Positions 30,086 to 42,976 of a DNA stretch of 64,000 bases are shown here, in pieces (positions within the stretch are counted from its first letter, which is position 1; the number at the start of each line of letters is the position of its first letter). Under the pieces are notes generated by a model, which ran no database searches, was not told the origin of the DNA, and saw only the letters and a program-made list of their open reading frames with translations. The DNA lies in the NCBI GenBank assembly GCA_031763025.1, contig JASSKH010000024.1:5857387-5921386 (forward strand), given 5' to 3'. Source of the DNA: Macrocystis pyrifera (Eukaryota; Sar; Phaeophyceae; Laminariales; Laminariaceae). The position numbers and the translations under genes are program-made.

Positions 30086-33000
30086 TCGGGGCGCGTGATG
30101 TCCTACGCATTGCGCTCGTGTAGTGTCGCACCTGCAGGCGAAGCAAGAGCGTGAACTGCCAGCCCACAATATCAGTATGGTACACCTTGTTAGCTGTCAC
30201 CAATACGACCGCATCCTCTAGCCCGCAAATGAGTCCAGTGTGGGAGACTACTGGAACGTCATGAGTGTCCAAAACCGGTAGCTGGAGCCGGCGCGAAACG
30301 TTTCCATGAAGCGAAATCGGAGAAGTCCCCCCAAAGTGAGCTGTGCAGCCGAAAAAAACAAATGTGCAGGCACTGGTAAGCAGCGTGAAGTCCACCGGCT
30401 TGGCGTTTCGTTTTACTCCGCCATGAATGATATGGCGGCCGTGTATTATTGCGGGGTAATGATGGCAGCGAAACAGAACGACTCCGCCGCGTGTGAATAC
30501 CTTACATACCAACGTGGTCGATACGGTATGTTACGAGTTTTATCTGGAACGGGAATTTAGGCTCGCCTCATACGACGACGTCAATGTGCTGCTACTCGTA
30601 CGCCAGGGTTTTTCACCGATGGGGGCCCTTAGCTCAACCAATGCACACGCCTAGCCAAACAGTTGATTTGGATCGGTATATCCTTAGCAAGACTTGTATT
30701 ACTAAGATAGGATTCACCCGAAACCTATTCATGCCTGTACCCTAGGGGTGGGGCGTCTTCAAAGGCTGCAAACAAACACACCGAAAAAACCGTTGTGGCC
30801 AGAAGAAAGTCCGAGTTTAGATCGACAGGTTAGAGGCCTGTTCAGAGCTAATAGCCTGTCGGCGCGCTCAGGACAGTGGTGAAATAGGTGTGCGGGTCTG
30901 AGGGCAACGCACAATGAACAAACGTATCCAACGTGACCTACGCAAGAAATACTTCACACTATAAAATGATAACATGATCTGCATCCCTCGGCCACCCTGA
31001 GCGCTCGCGATGGTGCTGTGCTGCCGACGACGGCGAGGGTCCGGACGAAAAAAAGGGAACCGCTCGGCAACCACAGCAGCTGCTGCAGTTACGTCACTAT
31101 CCATAACCGAGTCGGTGTTTAGTGTGCAACCGCTTGCTGCAAATGTGTCGAGTTTCGTGACAAGGTGGCGTTGTTCGCTAGATCTGTTGCGATATCAATG
31201 GCGAATTTTACCTAGTGAAGCATTTTTCCACCATGCCTGGTAACTTTTCGAAGAACGGCACGGTAGGATGAACTACTGCTGCCGTCAAACCAGGTAGCGC
31301 GGTAATACATTTACACGGGGCATCCCACGCTTCATCCTGGGAACATACGCAGACGCCCTTGCTAAATTAACATAGGACCCGCAAATCCGCCAGCGTAGGT
31401 CAATCCTCGCCAGCTAGCGCACGTAACGCAAACAAAATCGTCCTTCCCCCATGACAAAGGATGCTTCGTCATCAACAACAAAACAAGTTCACGCATCCGT
31501 TTGACTTACTGCAGTTGAACACGTAGTTTAGGCTTACTGCTGTACATGGTCAGTGCGGACACCGAAGAACTTCCAGTGCTCATTTTCCACAACGCTTGTT
31601 GCCACTGCCACTGCCGCACGCAATCCAATCGAATTCTGCCGACATAAATGGTACCGATGATGTCGCTCCAACTTTGGCTGCAAAATACTGTCGACACCTC
31701 TCGAGAAAAGGGTATCAAATAGTTCCTCGGCAATCGTGCCTTACCCGTGCATGGCTCCCGCAGGGGAAGGTAGCCCAGGAAGGTGTTGGCGTGGACGCCC
31801 CGAATCCACCGTCAGCACCTTGGGGGAGGTCATTACGGGCAAGTCCGGTGCCCTCATGGGCAAGGCGAGGACTGCTGCGCCGTGTGTGCCCTGCATCGCG
31901 GCGGTGGTGAAGGAGGACAGGTTTCGTCCGTGGTCAATGTGCACACCCAGCCAGGACTACTCGGCAGCAACAGCAACAGCAGCTGCAAGAAGGAGAGGGG
32001 GGTGAACATGAAAACGGCCGCACTGCTGCAATGGGCTCTCAGCCGCATACAGCAACAACGCTTCCAAGTACACAATTATTTGCGCCAACTACCGCATCTA
32101 TGGCAGACATCGTAACGTCGTTAGGCTTGCCAACTCGACTAGATGACTATTATCAGTCAAACTGGCTAGTTTGTGTTGCCACGTCGAATATATGGAAGAA
32201 AATGAGACGAGAATGGTGGTTTTAGGGGTCAGGAATGCTGGAGGGGGAACTCGTCCGAGCAAGGGTCATACAGTTAAAAAAACATTTTTCCTGACTTTCT
32301 TCTTCCAGAAAATAACAGAGGGAAAGGAGGAAACCGATAGAAAAACAATCCTTCATCACGACATTTACTAGAAAGAAAAAAATCAGAAACACATAGATTT
32401 TCTCTGTGTGGAAATTAAATCAGGATAATCAGCGAAAATAAAAGTAAAAACAGGAAAAACAACCAGGAAAACCAGGAGTTTTAGGACAAAGCACTCTTCG
32501 ACCATAACGACCCCAATTACTCGGTACAGCAGTGCAGTGGTTACAAATAGTGTTGTTCCATGCGCGTCCCGACGTCCCGCACATGGCTACACTGTTGGGG
32601 CCCATTTTACCCCAAAGCTTCACAACATAGACGCAGTAAAACAGCCACCTATAAATGAGGGTATGAGCTGCGCTCGGCATAACGGCTCTCTCTATTAGCA
32701 AGCGATATCGAAGAGGCCAACACGAGGAAAGCAAAGCGCTAGCCTTGAGCAGTTGCCTACAATTCGAAATCTATTGGTGGTGGTTTTCACACGCCACCAA
32801 CAGTAGGAGTCGTGAACGTCAAGCAAGATGTACGTATTTTATAGTTATGGGCGAGTGTCTGATTTTCCTGCGTACTACCTACATGGCAGATTTCATCTCG
32901 CCTCCGAGGGACTGGGAGTTTGTGTCGTTCCTGCGGTCCAGACTAGTTCTTCGACAAGGAACCGTACACAGTAGTTCAAGTGTCATGTGGGTAGCAGAGT

Positions 33001-33621
33001 TGCCTCATACGAGCTTAGCGCGTGACACGCTGTCAAATCCTGCCATAAGTAACAACTAATGTGCCGGACGCTGCTTTGGCTGTGCATGGTCGTTTACGAC
33101 TCCAGCATTATCTCAATGGCACAACATGACTGTGTTCGCAGAGCAGCACGGATACCTCACGCAGTACCCGCAAAGGACAACCCATAGCAAACCTAACACC
33201 CGCGATTCGGTTGAATGGGTGAACCCACAGCCAACCAAACGATTGACCTCAGCTGCGCGGGTGATCTAAACGTATACCTACTTCGTCTCGGCCTGTTTCG
33301 ATATACAAGGTATGTAACACAACCGTCGCCAATTCGTGCCACGTTATCTGGGCTCTATACTCGTACTGCTTCTATGTCTTCGCCTACGGTAGCGTAGGGT
33401 ACGAGGGTAACATGCAACGGTATACGCGCAACCCGAAACATGTACAGCATGGCGAATAGCCCGATCGTACCGGGGCACCTCCACCGCGACTGATTTCGAT
33501 ACCCAGCCTTTCACTAAAACAAAACCCAATACCCCGCGGCGGCTACCCAGATTTTTATGTACAACGTTCGGCAATCGCACGCAAGGGAGGGCATGCATTG
33601 TAATCACCACACGGTACACAC

Positions 33622-33681
33622 CTCGTCGTGCACGCGGATAAGGGCTCGAGACCCGTCCCCAGCAGAAACCCGGCTAAACTC
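33622..33681 (-). CDS. Alpha-module exon X, unit 1
   Basis: The 60-nt, phase-0 segment between acceptor ATTGGACAG and donor GTGTGT encodes EFSRVSAGDGSRALIRVHDE. It is intact here and in units 2 and 4. Function unknown. Confidence 0.4.
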
Positions 33682-34084
33682 CTGTCCAATCATGACTGTC
33701 GGAGGAAACCATTCGCTCGAGGCAGAACTGTGGCGCTGTCGAACTACCATGGGCGAAGGGGGGAAAAACACGGAATGGTACGGCAAGGGGAGTGGTTCGG
33801 GAAGAGAAGGTATCGTCCGTGGCCCAGGGCTACTGCTGGACAGAGATAACGTGACAAGCTACACCTGTTGACGGAAAGACAAGGACATGACATACCTACT
33901 GAATTGTATGAATATGTCACATGTGGAACGGCAACATTGCTGTCGAAAATAGTGTCATATACAACAAATCCATTCATACGCTGCTAAAACACAAAATAAA
34001 CAGGGCGCCGAATATACATTATAGCACAGTGTGACGACTCGGGTGAACCCAAGATGATACAAGGCTACTATCTGTAGCTCTCAC

Positions 34085-34212
34085 CGATGGCGGCCATTGT
34101 CTCTGGTGTGAAGGGGATGACGATGGCACCGCCAGACACAGAAGCACCGGCGATGTCGGCCCTTCCGAGGAAGTACAGGCCCCCATCGAAAACACTGTCT
34201 CCACCACGTTCT
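34085..34212 (-). CDS. Alpha-module exon D, unit 1
   Basis: The 128-nt exon has acceptor CTTGCCTCCAG and donor GTGAGA. It encodes GGLYFLGRADIAGASVSGGA, then IVIPFTPETMAAI. Between D and the paralogous D' exons the frame is kept without indels (except D'1), with synonymous third-base changes in GAC/GAT, GCC/GCG and ACA/ACG codons, which supports real coding ancestry. Glycine-rich GGGLY plus the later GGAIW of exon E resembles parallel beta-helix repeats, but no family can be named. Confidence 0.45.
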
Positions 34213-34617
34213 CTGGAGGCAAGGCTAAACACATACCAGGGGTATCATACAACGAATGATCGAGGTGAGGGACATTCCAGCTTGCGGGGGTTGGGGAGCA
34301 TGGTCGGCCTTCTGCTTAAAGCTCGCTTCACATGTTCGCCGGACCTCTCGGGTCCGTGGTCGCAACAAGGCTGAACAACTAAGCATTAACAAAACGTAGC
34401 CAGGCACACAGCCAAACAAACGTCAGCACCCGCACCTCATGTACTCCATATGCCCGAGTATACAAAACATCGAAAACTAATCCAATGTCCAGTTGAATGG
34501 CAGAAGCAAGCAGGATTAAAACCGTTGAGCAGTTTTCTTCATAATTTGCTTGTATCGGGGCTGGTCACGCACCGGATCAAACGGTATTCTACAGGATGTA
34601 GCAGCCGTTTGTCGCAC

Positions 34618-34684
34618 TCGACCAAATCGACGCCGAACGGCACCATGGCAGCACCGACGCCCTCAAAGTCCCAGATGGGGCCGC
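34618..34684 (-). CDS. Beta-module exon E, unit 1 (chimeric downstream side)
   Basis: A 67-nt exon encoding GPIWDFEGVGAAMVPFGVDL. The donor is GTGCGA instead of GTGAGT because the sequence beyond the exon has been replaced by alpha-type DNA (junction at about 34,611-34,616). Confidence 0.4.
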
Positions 34685-35705
34685 CTGCAACGGAGCAGCG
34701 CATAATATGCAGAAAACGCATGTAAACAATTGAGCGTAGCGAGTACAGCGTCAGCCAGAAGCGAAACATACACGGATGGAAGATACGTCAAATGTGCAAA
34801 GAAAGGTACGCACGGATGAGGGGGGTTGTTTTACATAAGGACGAGGTTTAGTTGGTGGAGAACACCATGTATGCTGGTTCAAAAATCCTTGAGTGTTGAG
34901 GGGTAGAATGGCCCCACAGGCAAGTACAAACCAAAATTATTAGACCGTAAGAGACTCTTGCCTCTGTCTGGGTGCGCAGTGCGTGATTAGAGGTTCTCGC
35001 GATTGATGACCTGACAACTCAGGTTCAAGAACGGTACACAGCTAACCAAACGAGACGCTCCGGTACGTTGCCGAGAAAGACGAGCTACTCGCCCTCACAT
35101 GGTCTTGCAAGGGACAGAGACAGCGTATGGACGAAAGAATGATCGCCACACACGGCGGTGTGCCAAAATGCATATTGGGCTCAGCATATCCACGGTTAAT
35201 TACGTTCGGCCCTAGACAATCAAACCAATGAAACAACAACAAACGAAATTCCGGTCACGTTCTGCCCTGAGAACCACCAGAATATTTCGATTGTAGACCA
35301 AACGCGATCTTCAAACTGCATGTGGAGTACACGGCATGATATTGTGTTTGCTGTTGAAAACGGAACGTCCGAAGTGTTGCTCTGTTTGAAAACTCTCAAA
35401 GCTCGCTTGTTTGATTATTTATAGTTCAATCATCGTGCGGAAGAACGAGAGTACGTCAAAGCAAACAGAGCTCACTGCGCTAGCATAAGCAATGTAATGT
35501 TGCGAAAAACTGACAGCAACACCGTGTATCATCAGAAGTAGTGTTCAACTAGGGCTCCTGCGAAACAAAGCAGGTACTGTACAACCGTTCGTTGCAATCC
35601 GTGATCGCCGTGAGGTCTGTTGCTCGTACCAGGAGCGGTCGGCACTACGCGCAATTGCGAAGCCGTGACTACAATAACCTAGAGACGAGAACAGTAACAA
35701 CTCAG

Positions 35706-35871
35706 TTGGTTCGCCATGACATTTCAACTCCTACAAACACGGCAGTCGACAGAATGGCACGCACAAGCTGAACATAGGGGAACCACGCCGTGCTCTCGAA
35801 GAGCTTTAACGCTCGCTTGATGAGCAACGTCAACTCTTCAACGGCCACAGCGGTCAGTATATTGACGTGAC
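35706..35871 (-). pseudogene. Beta-module exon G, unit 1 first copy, donor lost
   Basis: The 166-nt open frame includes a TM-like stretch near its end, but the donor GT reads CT (ACCAA-CTGAGT), so splicing as in the 39,334 copy is not expected. Confidence 0.4.
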
Positions 35872-36169
35872 CTCGAGGGCGGTTTGACGCCAAGAAAATG
35901 CGACCGCCGTCTCTTTCGGTTCGGCAATGCACCCGTGACTTCTACACGCCTCCTCTGTCTCCCGAATAACGTAATCTAGCCACAAAAGCGCAATCATTAT
36001 ACCCTTCACGCAGCTCGGCTAGGTCAACAGCTCTGTCTCGCCCTCGATAAGCGAGTGAGTCATTATTCTACCTCTAGTCACCGTGCAGCGGTATTTGTGC
36101 GTCAAACCGTACGAGTCAGAAACAATCGTTCAATGCACGGACGGAGCCGACTCTGTATGTAGCTCTCAC

Positions 36170-36298
36170 ACGTTGGCGGTCCTCGTCTCTGGCGTGAAAG
36201 CGGTGTCGATCGCACGTTCAGACACAGAAGCACCGGCGATGTCGGCCCGACCGCGAAGGCACAGGCCCCCACAGAAAACACCGTCTCCCCCACGTTCC
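36170..36298 (-). pseudogene. Beta-module exon D', unit 1 first copy, +1 base
   Basis: 129 nt rather than 128, with an extra base near the donor. It encodes GRADIAGASVSERAIDTAFT before the shift. It is the most diverged D' copy. Confidence 0.4.
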
Positions 36299-38232
36299 CT
36301 GGAAGCAAGGACAAACAATTATAATACAATGAGAAAAATCATCAAGCAACAATAATCTAACGTCCAACGGAATAGAACAGATGAGCAGCAGCCGTTTGTC
36401 GAAGCTATCGGCATCTACGATGTTTTTTTCGTGTACCCCAAGGCTATGCTCCGATATCGACAACATGTCTCGGATTGGTGAACGTACGCCGTGTTCATCA
36501 CGACCGTGTAATAACAGTGGCTCAGAACGCGGAAAAATCCGCAGAAGAAAAACATCATGTTTTTTACCCTTCGCGCACATCAACACCGTTTTTCAACGAG
36601 ATACATACCCAGCAACGCCTGGAACGGCACGATACTGTTTCACAAAGGATCACGGCATGGGCACGATATCAAAACTTTGATATTGATTTCCTTCACGACA
36701 CCAAACACAGGGGCGACACTGCGTTGCACGCAGGTACGCAGGACAATCAGACAGGCACGGCTAGAACGAGGAGGGAAAGCATTCGTTCTTATACTTAGCC
36801 AGACAAAGCGCGGACGGGGTAGCGCAGTCCGATAATGGTAAACGCAACTTTCCCCAGGATGCGAGCACCAATCACATCTGACTTACAGTCCGTATGCAAA
36901 CCCCTGCACACTCATGTTGGAATCAATGACCACAACGATTGGTGGCTGCAAGAACGACGTCCTTTGTCCAGCTTCCGTGAACAAAGGCCGGCCTTAAGGC
37001 TTCTCCGAGAGTGGCGGCCCGCTTTGCGGACTAAAGCTTCCAGGCTGATGCAGCGGTAGTATGTTTGTCAAAACGAAGTACAGCCTCAGGGGGCGTTAAG
37101 GATGGTGCCTCTCACGAAATATCGACCAAGAGGACAAAGCCTTGCCATGACGGCAGGCGAGTAGCGTTGACAATATTCGTCTTCCACCAGTCAATCCAAG
37201 TTCACGGCCGGCGATCTAGAGATTCTCAGGAAAGTAGACGGGAATGCCGACAGACAAAACGAAGACACTAGAGGCGAAAAACGCGACCAACCAGTCCCAT
37301 CTCGACACAGGCGAGAAGCGATGAACCCAACACAGGAGTCGCACATAGCTAGTGGCTTTGTCTCCAACAAGACCAGCTGTTGTACCAGTGTCACCAATCA
37401 AACTAAATACAGCAGCAAATAGAGACGTTTAACACGCGGATCCACAACAACACCAACACCACCAACAAAAAGGCAAGCACGGTTTGCAACTCCAAGGAGG
37501 GAAAATGGTTGTAGTATTTCGGGAGACAAAGCGCCGACGCGGTAGCGCAGACTGAAAATGTTGTGCGCAGCTATGCCCAGGCAGAGATCGCTAATCACGT
37601 CTGTGCTATGCAAACCCCTGCACACTCATGAAGAAGGAAATGCCCACAACGATATGCCTCGCCGACAAGGGCTTTCCTAGAGCGGGGGGCCGTTTTGTAG
37701 AGTCAATGTTCCAGGCTGAAATAGTTGTCTTGTTTGCTTGTTGAAAGGGAGTACAGCTCAAGGGGGTGTGACGGTGCCCGCCTCGGCGTATCGCGCCAGA
37801 GGCAAGCCCTTGTCATGACGGCAAGCGTGGTGCGATCACAACAGTAGTCTTCCACCAGCCAAGTTCACGGCTGATGACTCAGAGGTTCTCATACAACTAG
37901 ACAAGGATGTCAATGGACGAAACGAAGACACTATGGGGAGAAAACGTGAATAAGCAGCAACATCCAGAAGCAGACAAGAAACGATTAACCAACCGCAGGG
38001 GTCGCAGCCCGTGACCTTGTCTATAGCAGGAACAGCCGCCGCATCAGTCTCACAAGGCTAAATCATTCCAGCAAAACCAAGAGAAGCAGGATCCTGGAAC
38101 AACAACGACAACATCAGCAATGATAATACCAAACAGGAAGCGGCGAGCCCTTGCGACCATGTGGTGCTCGAAATCAAGAGCTACAGCGACACACGTCCTG
38201 TGTAACAGAAACGACTCTACAAAGACACTCAC

Positions 38233-38299
38233 TCGACCAAATCGACGCCGAACGGCACCATGGCAGCACCGACGCCCTCAAAGTCCCAGATGGCGCCGC
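38233..38299 (-). CDS. Beta-module exon E, unit 1 second copy
   Basis: A 67-nt exon with acceptor TCCGTTGCAG and strong donor GTGAGT. It reads GGAIWDFEGVGAAMVPFGVD, then LV. Exon D' and exon E phases (one base then two bases) would also join in frame. Confidence 0.45.
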
Positions 38300-39333
38300 C
38301 TGCAACGGAGCAGCGCATAATTAGCAGAAAACGCATGTAAACAATTGAGCGTAGCGAGTACAGCGTCAGCCAGAAGTGAAACTTACACGGATGGAAGATA
38401 CGTCAAATGTGCAAAGAAAGGTACGCAAATATGAGAGGGGTTGTTTTACATAAGGACGAGCTTTAGTTAGTGGAGAACACCATGTATGCGGGTTCAAAAA
38501 TCCTTGAGTGTTGAGGGGTAGAATGGCCCCATAGGCAAGTACAAACCAAAATTATTAGACCGTAAGAGACTCTTGCCTCTGTCTGGGTGCGCAGTGCGTG
38601 ATTAGAGGTTCTCGCGATTGATGACCTGACAACTCAGGTTCAAGAACGGCACACAGCTAACCAAACGAGACGCTCCGGGTAAGTTGCCGAGAAAGACGAG
38701 CTACTCGCCCTCACATGGTCTTGCAAGGGACAGAGACAGCGTATGGACGAAAGAATGATCGCCACACACAGCGGTATGCCAAAATTATTATTGGGCTCAG
38801 CATATCCACGGTTAATTACGTTCGGCCCTAGACAATCAAACCAAGGGAACAACAACAAACGAAATTCCGGTCACGTTCTGCCCTGAGAACCACCAGAATA
38901 TTTCGATTGTAGACCAAACGCGATCTTCAAACTGCATGTGGAGTACACGGCATGATATTGTGTTTGCTGTTGAAAACGGAACGTAGGGAATGTTGCCCTG
39001 TTTACAAACTCTCAAAGCTCGCTTGTTTGTCTATTTATAGTTCAATCATCGTGTGGAAGAACGAGAGTACGTCAGAGCAAACAGAGCTCACTGCACTAGC
39101 ATAAGGCACATTTCTAGCAATAAATTGTTCCGGAAAGCTGACAGTAACACCGTGTATCATCAGAAGTAGTGTTCAACTAGTGCTCCTGCGAAACAAAGCA
39201 GGTACTGTACAACCGTTCGTTGCAGTCTGTGAACGCCACGAGGTCTGTGGCTCGTACCAGGAGCGGTCGGCACAACGCGCAATTGCGAAGACGTAACCAC
39301 AACAACTTAGAGACGATAACAGCAACAACTTAC

Positions 39334-39499
39334 TTGGTTCGCCATAATATTGCAACTCCTACAAACACGGAAGTCGACAGAATGGCACGCACAAGCTGAA
39401 CAAAGGGGAACGACGCCGCGCTCTCGAACAGCGTTAACGCTCCCTTGGTGAGCAACGTCAACTCTTCGACGACCACTGCGGTCAATCTATTGAAGTCAC
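39334..39499 (-). CDS. Beta-module exon G, unit 1 second copy (intact)
   Basis: The 166-nt exon has acceptor CTTCCTGCAG and donor GTAAGT. It completes a Gly codon from exon D' and then reads DFNRLTAVVVEELTLLTKGA, LTLFESAASF and the hydrophobic PFVQLVRAILSTSVFVGVAI. The 54-codon frame is kept in all four G copies. The hydrophobic segment suggests a membrane span. Only this copy has an intact donor. Confidence 0.5.
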
Positions 39500-39797
39500 C
39501 TGCAGGAAGGTTTGACGCCAAGCAAATGCGACCGCCGTCTCTGTCGGTTCGGCAATGCACCCGGGCCTTTTTCACGTCCCCTCTGCCTCCCGCATCACGT
39601 CATCTAACGACAAAGGCACAAAAAATATACCCTTCACGCAGCTCGGCCAACCCAACAGCTCTGTATCACCCTTGATAAATAAGCGAGTCATGATTCCTCC
39701 TCTAGTTGCCGTGCAGCGGCATTTGTGCGTCAAACCGTACGAGTCAGAAACAACCGTCCAATGCACGAAGCAGCTACCTACTATCTGTAGCTCTCAC

Positions 39798-39925
39798 CGA
39801 TGGCGGTCCTCGTCTCTGGCGTGAAAGCGGCACCGATCGTACATTCAGACACAGAAGCACCCGCGACATCGGCCCTTCCGGGAGGGTACAGGCCCCCACC
39901 GAAAACACAGTCTCCCCCACGTTCC
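39798..39925 (-). CDS. Beta-module exon D', unit 1 second copy
   Basis: A 128-nt exon with donor GTGAGA. It encodes GGGLYPPGRADVAGASVSEC, then TIGAAFTPETRTAI. It ends with one base that completes Gly with exon G. Confidence 0.45.
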
Positions 39926-42865
39926 CTGGAGGCGAGGACAAACATATACAATACAATTAAATGAATCAGCAAGCAACAGTAATCCAACGTCCAACGGAAT
40001 AGAATCAATGAGCAGCAGCCGTTTGTCGGAGCCATCGGCATCTACGATGTTTGTACATGTACCCCCAGGCTAGGCTCCGACATCGACAACATGTCTCGGA
40101 TTGGTGAACGTACGCCGTGTTCATCACGACCGTGTGATATCAGTGGTTCAGAACGCGGCAACATCCACAGAAGAAAACACCATGAATTTTACCCTTTGCG
40201 CACATCAGCACCGTTTCCAACGAGATACATGCCCAGTTACGCCTAGAACGGCACGATACTGTTTCACAAAGCGACACGGCACGAGCACGGCATCACATTA
40301 ATAGTGATTTTCGTTACGACACCAGACACAAGAACGACACTGCGTTGCATGCAGGTACGCATGACAAGCAGGCAGGAAACGGCCAGGAAGTCCAAAGAGC
40401 AGAAAATCTCGTTCTTATACTTAGTCAGACAAAGCGCGGACGGGGTAGCGCAGTTCGAGAATGGTACGCGCAACTTTCCAAACTGATCAAACCTCGGTCA
40501 ATCACCACATACGCACGTGATTGTCAAGGCAGACGAACAATCCACAAGGTTGCATACCCCTTGAGTGGTACATACTTGAGTTTGCGCGCCTCTGCACCAC
40601 GCAGCTTAACCTCATTTCAGCTCAAACCTTTCTTCTTGCCCCAGGCATTTCGTTTTACTCCGCGATGAATGATATGGCGGCCGTTTACTGTAGTGGGGAA
40701 TGATGGCAGCGAGACAGAACGACTCCGCCGCCTGTAAATACCTTATATACCAAAGTGGTCGATACGGTACGTTACGAGTTTCATCTGGAACGGGGATTTA
40801 GGCTCGCCTTGCACGACGACGTCAATGTGCTGCTACTCGCACGGTACGGCTTTCCATAAATGGGGGTCCTTAGCTGAACCAATGCATCTGAGGAGCAACC
40901 CAATATCGTCAGATTCGATTCGTATTTTACTGCACCTGTTTCGTCAGATACCGTGTCCATGAGATTGTTGGATCTGGCGTACCACGTGTCTTCTATTAAT
41001 CGTGCCTATCGAACCCGGGTGCTTGCGTGAGGTACTGCAGATGCGATACGTGCCACCCGTACGTGTACTCGGTACCACACATGACATACGTAGCCATACA
41101 CGCGGGGCTCAAAACGCTCGTGACTAGCAGAATCGGTGACTACAAATAGTAACTAACGCACACGCCCAGCCAAACAGTTGACTTGGGTCGGCATATCCTT
41201 AGCAAGACTTGTATTATTAAGATAGGATTCACCCGAAACCTATCCATGCCTGTACCCTAGGGGTGGGGGCGTCTTCAAAGGTTACTCTCAAACACACCGA
41301 AAATAACGTTGTGGCCGGAGGAAGGTCCGAGTTTAGATCGAGAGGGTAGATGCCTGTTCAGAGCTAATAGCCTGGCGGCGCGCTCAGGACAGTGGTGAAA
41401 TAGACGTGCGGGTCTGAGGGCAACGCAGAATGAACAAACGTATCCAACGTGGCCTAGGCAAGAAATACTTCACACGATAAAATGATAACATGATCTGCAT
41501 CCCTCGGCGACCCAGAGCGCTCGCGATGGTGCTGTGCTGCCGGCGACGGCGAGGGTCCGGACGAAAAAAAGGGAACCGCTCGGCAACCACAGCAGCTGCT
41601 GCAGTTACGTCGCTATCCATAACCGAGTTGGTGTTTAGTATCAGGCCTGTCAGGTGTAACGGCTTGCCGCAAATGTGTCGAGTTTCGTGACAAGGTGGCG
41701 TTGTTCGCTAGATCTGTTGAGATGTCAATGGCGTATTTTACCTGGTGAATCTTTTTCCCACGATGCCCGGTAACCTTTCGAAGAACGGCGCGGTAGGATG
41801 GATTGCTGCTGCCGTCAAACCAGGTAGCGCGCTAATACATTTACACGGTGCATCCTACGCTTCATCCTGGGAACATACGCACACACCCTTGCTAAATGGA
41901 CTTAGGACCCGCAAATCCGCCATCGTAGGCCAATCCTCGCCAGCTAGCGCACGCAACGCAAACAAAATCGTCCTTCCCCCATGACAAAGGATGCTTCGTC
42001 ATTAACAACAAAACAAGTTCACGCATCCGTTTTGACTTACTGCAGTTGAACACGTAGTTTAGGCTTACTGCTGTACATGTTCAGCGCGGACACCGAAGAA
42101 CTTCTAGTGTTCATTTTCCACAACGCTTGTTGCCACTGCCGCACGCAATCCAATCGAATTCTGCCGACATATATGGTACCGATGATGTCGCTCCAACTTT
42201 GGCTGCAAAATACTGTCGATACCTCTCGAGAAATGGGTATCAAATAGTTCCTCGGTAATCGTGCCTTACCCGTGCATGGCTCCCGCAGGGGAAGGTAGCC
42301 CAGGAAGGTGTTGGCGTGGACGCCCCGAGTTCACCGTCAGCACCTTGGGGGAGCTAATTACGGGCAAGTCCGGTGCCCTCATGGGCAAGGCGAGGACTGC
42401 TGCGCCGTGTGTGCCCTGCATCGCGGCGGTGGTGAAGGAAGACAGGTTTCGTCCGTGATCAATGTGCACACCCAGCCAGGACTACTCGGCAGCAACAGCA
42501 ACAGCAGCTGCAAGAAGGAGAGGGGGGTGAACATGAAAACGGCCGCACTGCTGCAATGGGCTCTCAGCCGCATACAGCAACAACGCTTCCAAGTACACAA
42601 TTATTTGCGCCAACTACCGCATCTATGGCAGCCATCGTAACGTCGTTAGGCTTGCCAACTCGACTAGATGACTATTAACAGTCAAACTGGCTAGTTTGTG
42701 TTGCCACGTCGAATGCATGGAAGAAAATGAGACGAGAATGGTGGTTTCAGAGGGTCAGGAATGCTGGAGGGGGAACTCGTCCAAATAAGGGCCATTCAGT
42801 TAAAAAAACATTTTTCCTGACTTTCTTCTTCCAGAAAAGAAAAGACGGAAAAAAGAGGGAAACAC

Positions 42866-42976
42866 TACTACGGGGGTCCATAGTTAACGGGACCAAATTT
42901 TGTTAGTTAAAAAATAGGCAAACATATAGGTTTTTATGTACACCATAGGTCCTGTTAACTATGGATCCCCGTAATA
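42866..42976. mobile_element. MITE in unit 2
   Basis: The element is 42,868-42,974 between TA and TA. Its left terminus is CTACGGGGG (one change from TTACGGGGG) and its right terminus is CCCCGTAA. It sits at the same unit position as the copy in unit 3, so insertion preceded that duplication. Confidence 0.85.

Larger units (their letters stand above)
30404..40645. repeat. Segmental array unit 1 (~10.2 kb)
   Basis: It starts at GCGTTTCGTTTTACTCCGCC. Landmark order on the plus strand is: A 30,868-31,104, B 31,741-31,944, empty MITE site about 32,338, C 32,745-33,059, X 33,622, D 34,085, E 34,618, F about 35,040-35,230, G 35,706, D' 36,170, I' about 36,380, an H-like block 36,795-37,397, H 37,398-37,700, K 38,050-38,232, then a second set E 38,233, F 38,640, G 39,334, D' 39,798 and I' 40,010. 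It is the only unit with two beta modules. It lacks about 275 bp present in the others after 30,644. Confidence 0.9.

Noticed and set aside
31741-31944. Array gene as an amino-acid permease (HGAAVLALP resembles a first-TM motif)
   Set aside because: The match is a few residues. Exon order on the minus strand does not follow permease domain order, and D/E exons look glycine-rich rather than transporter-like.
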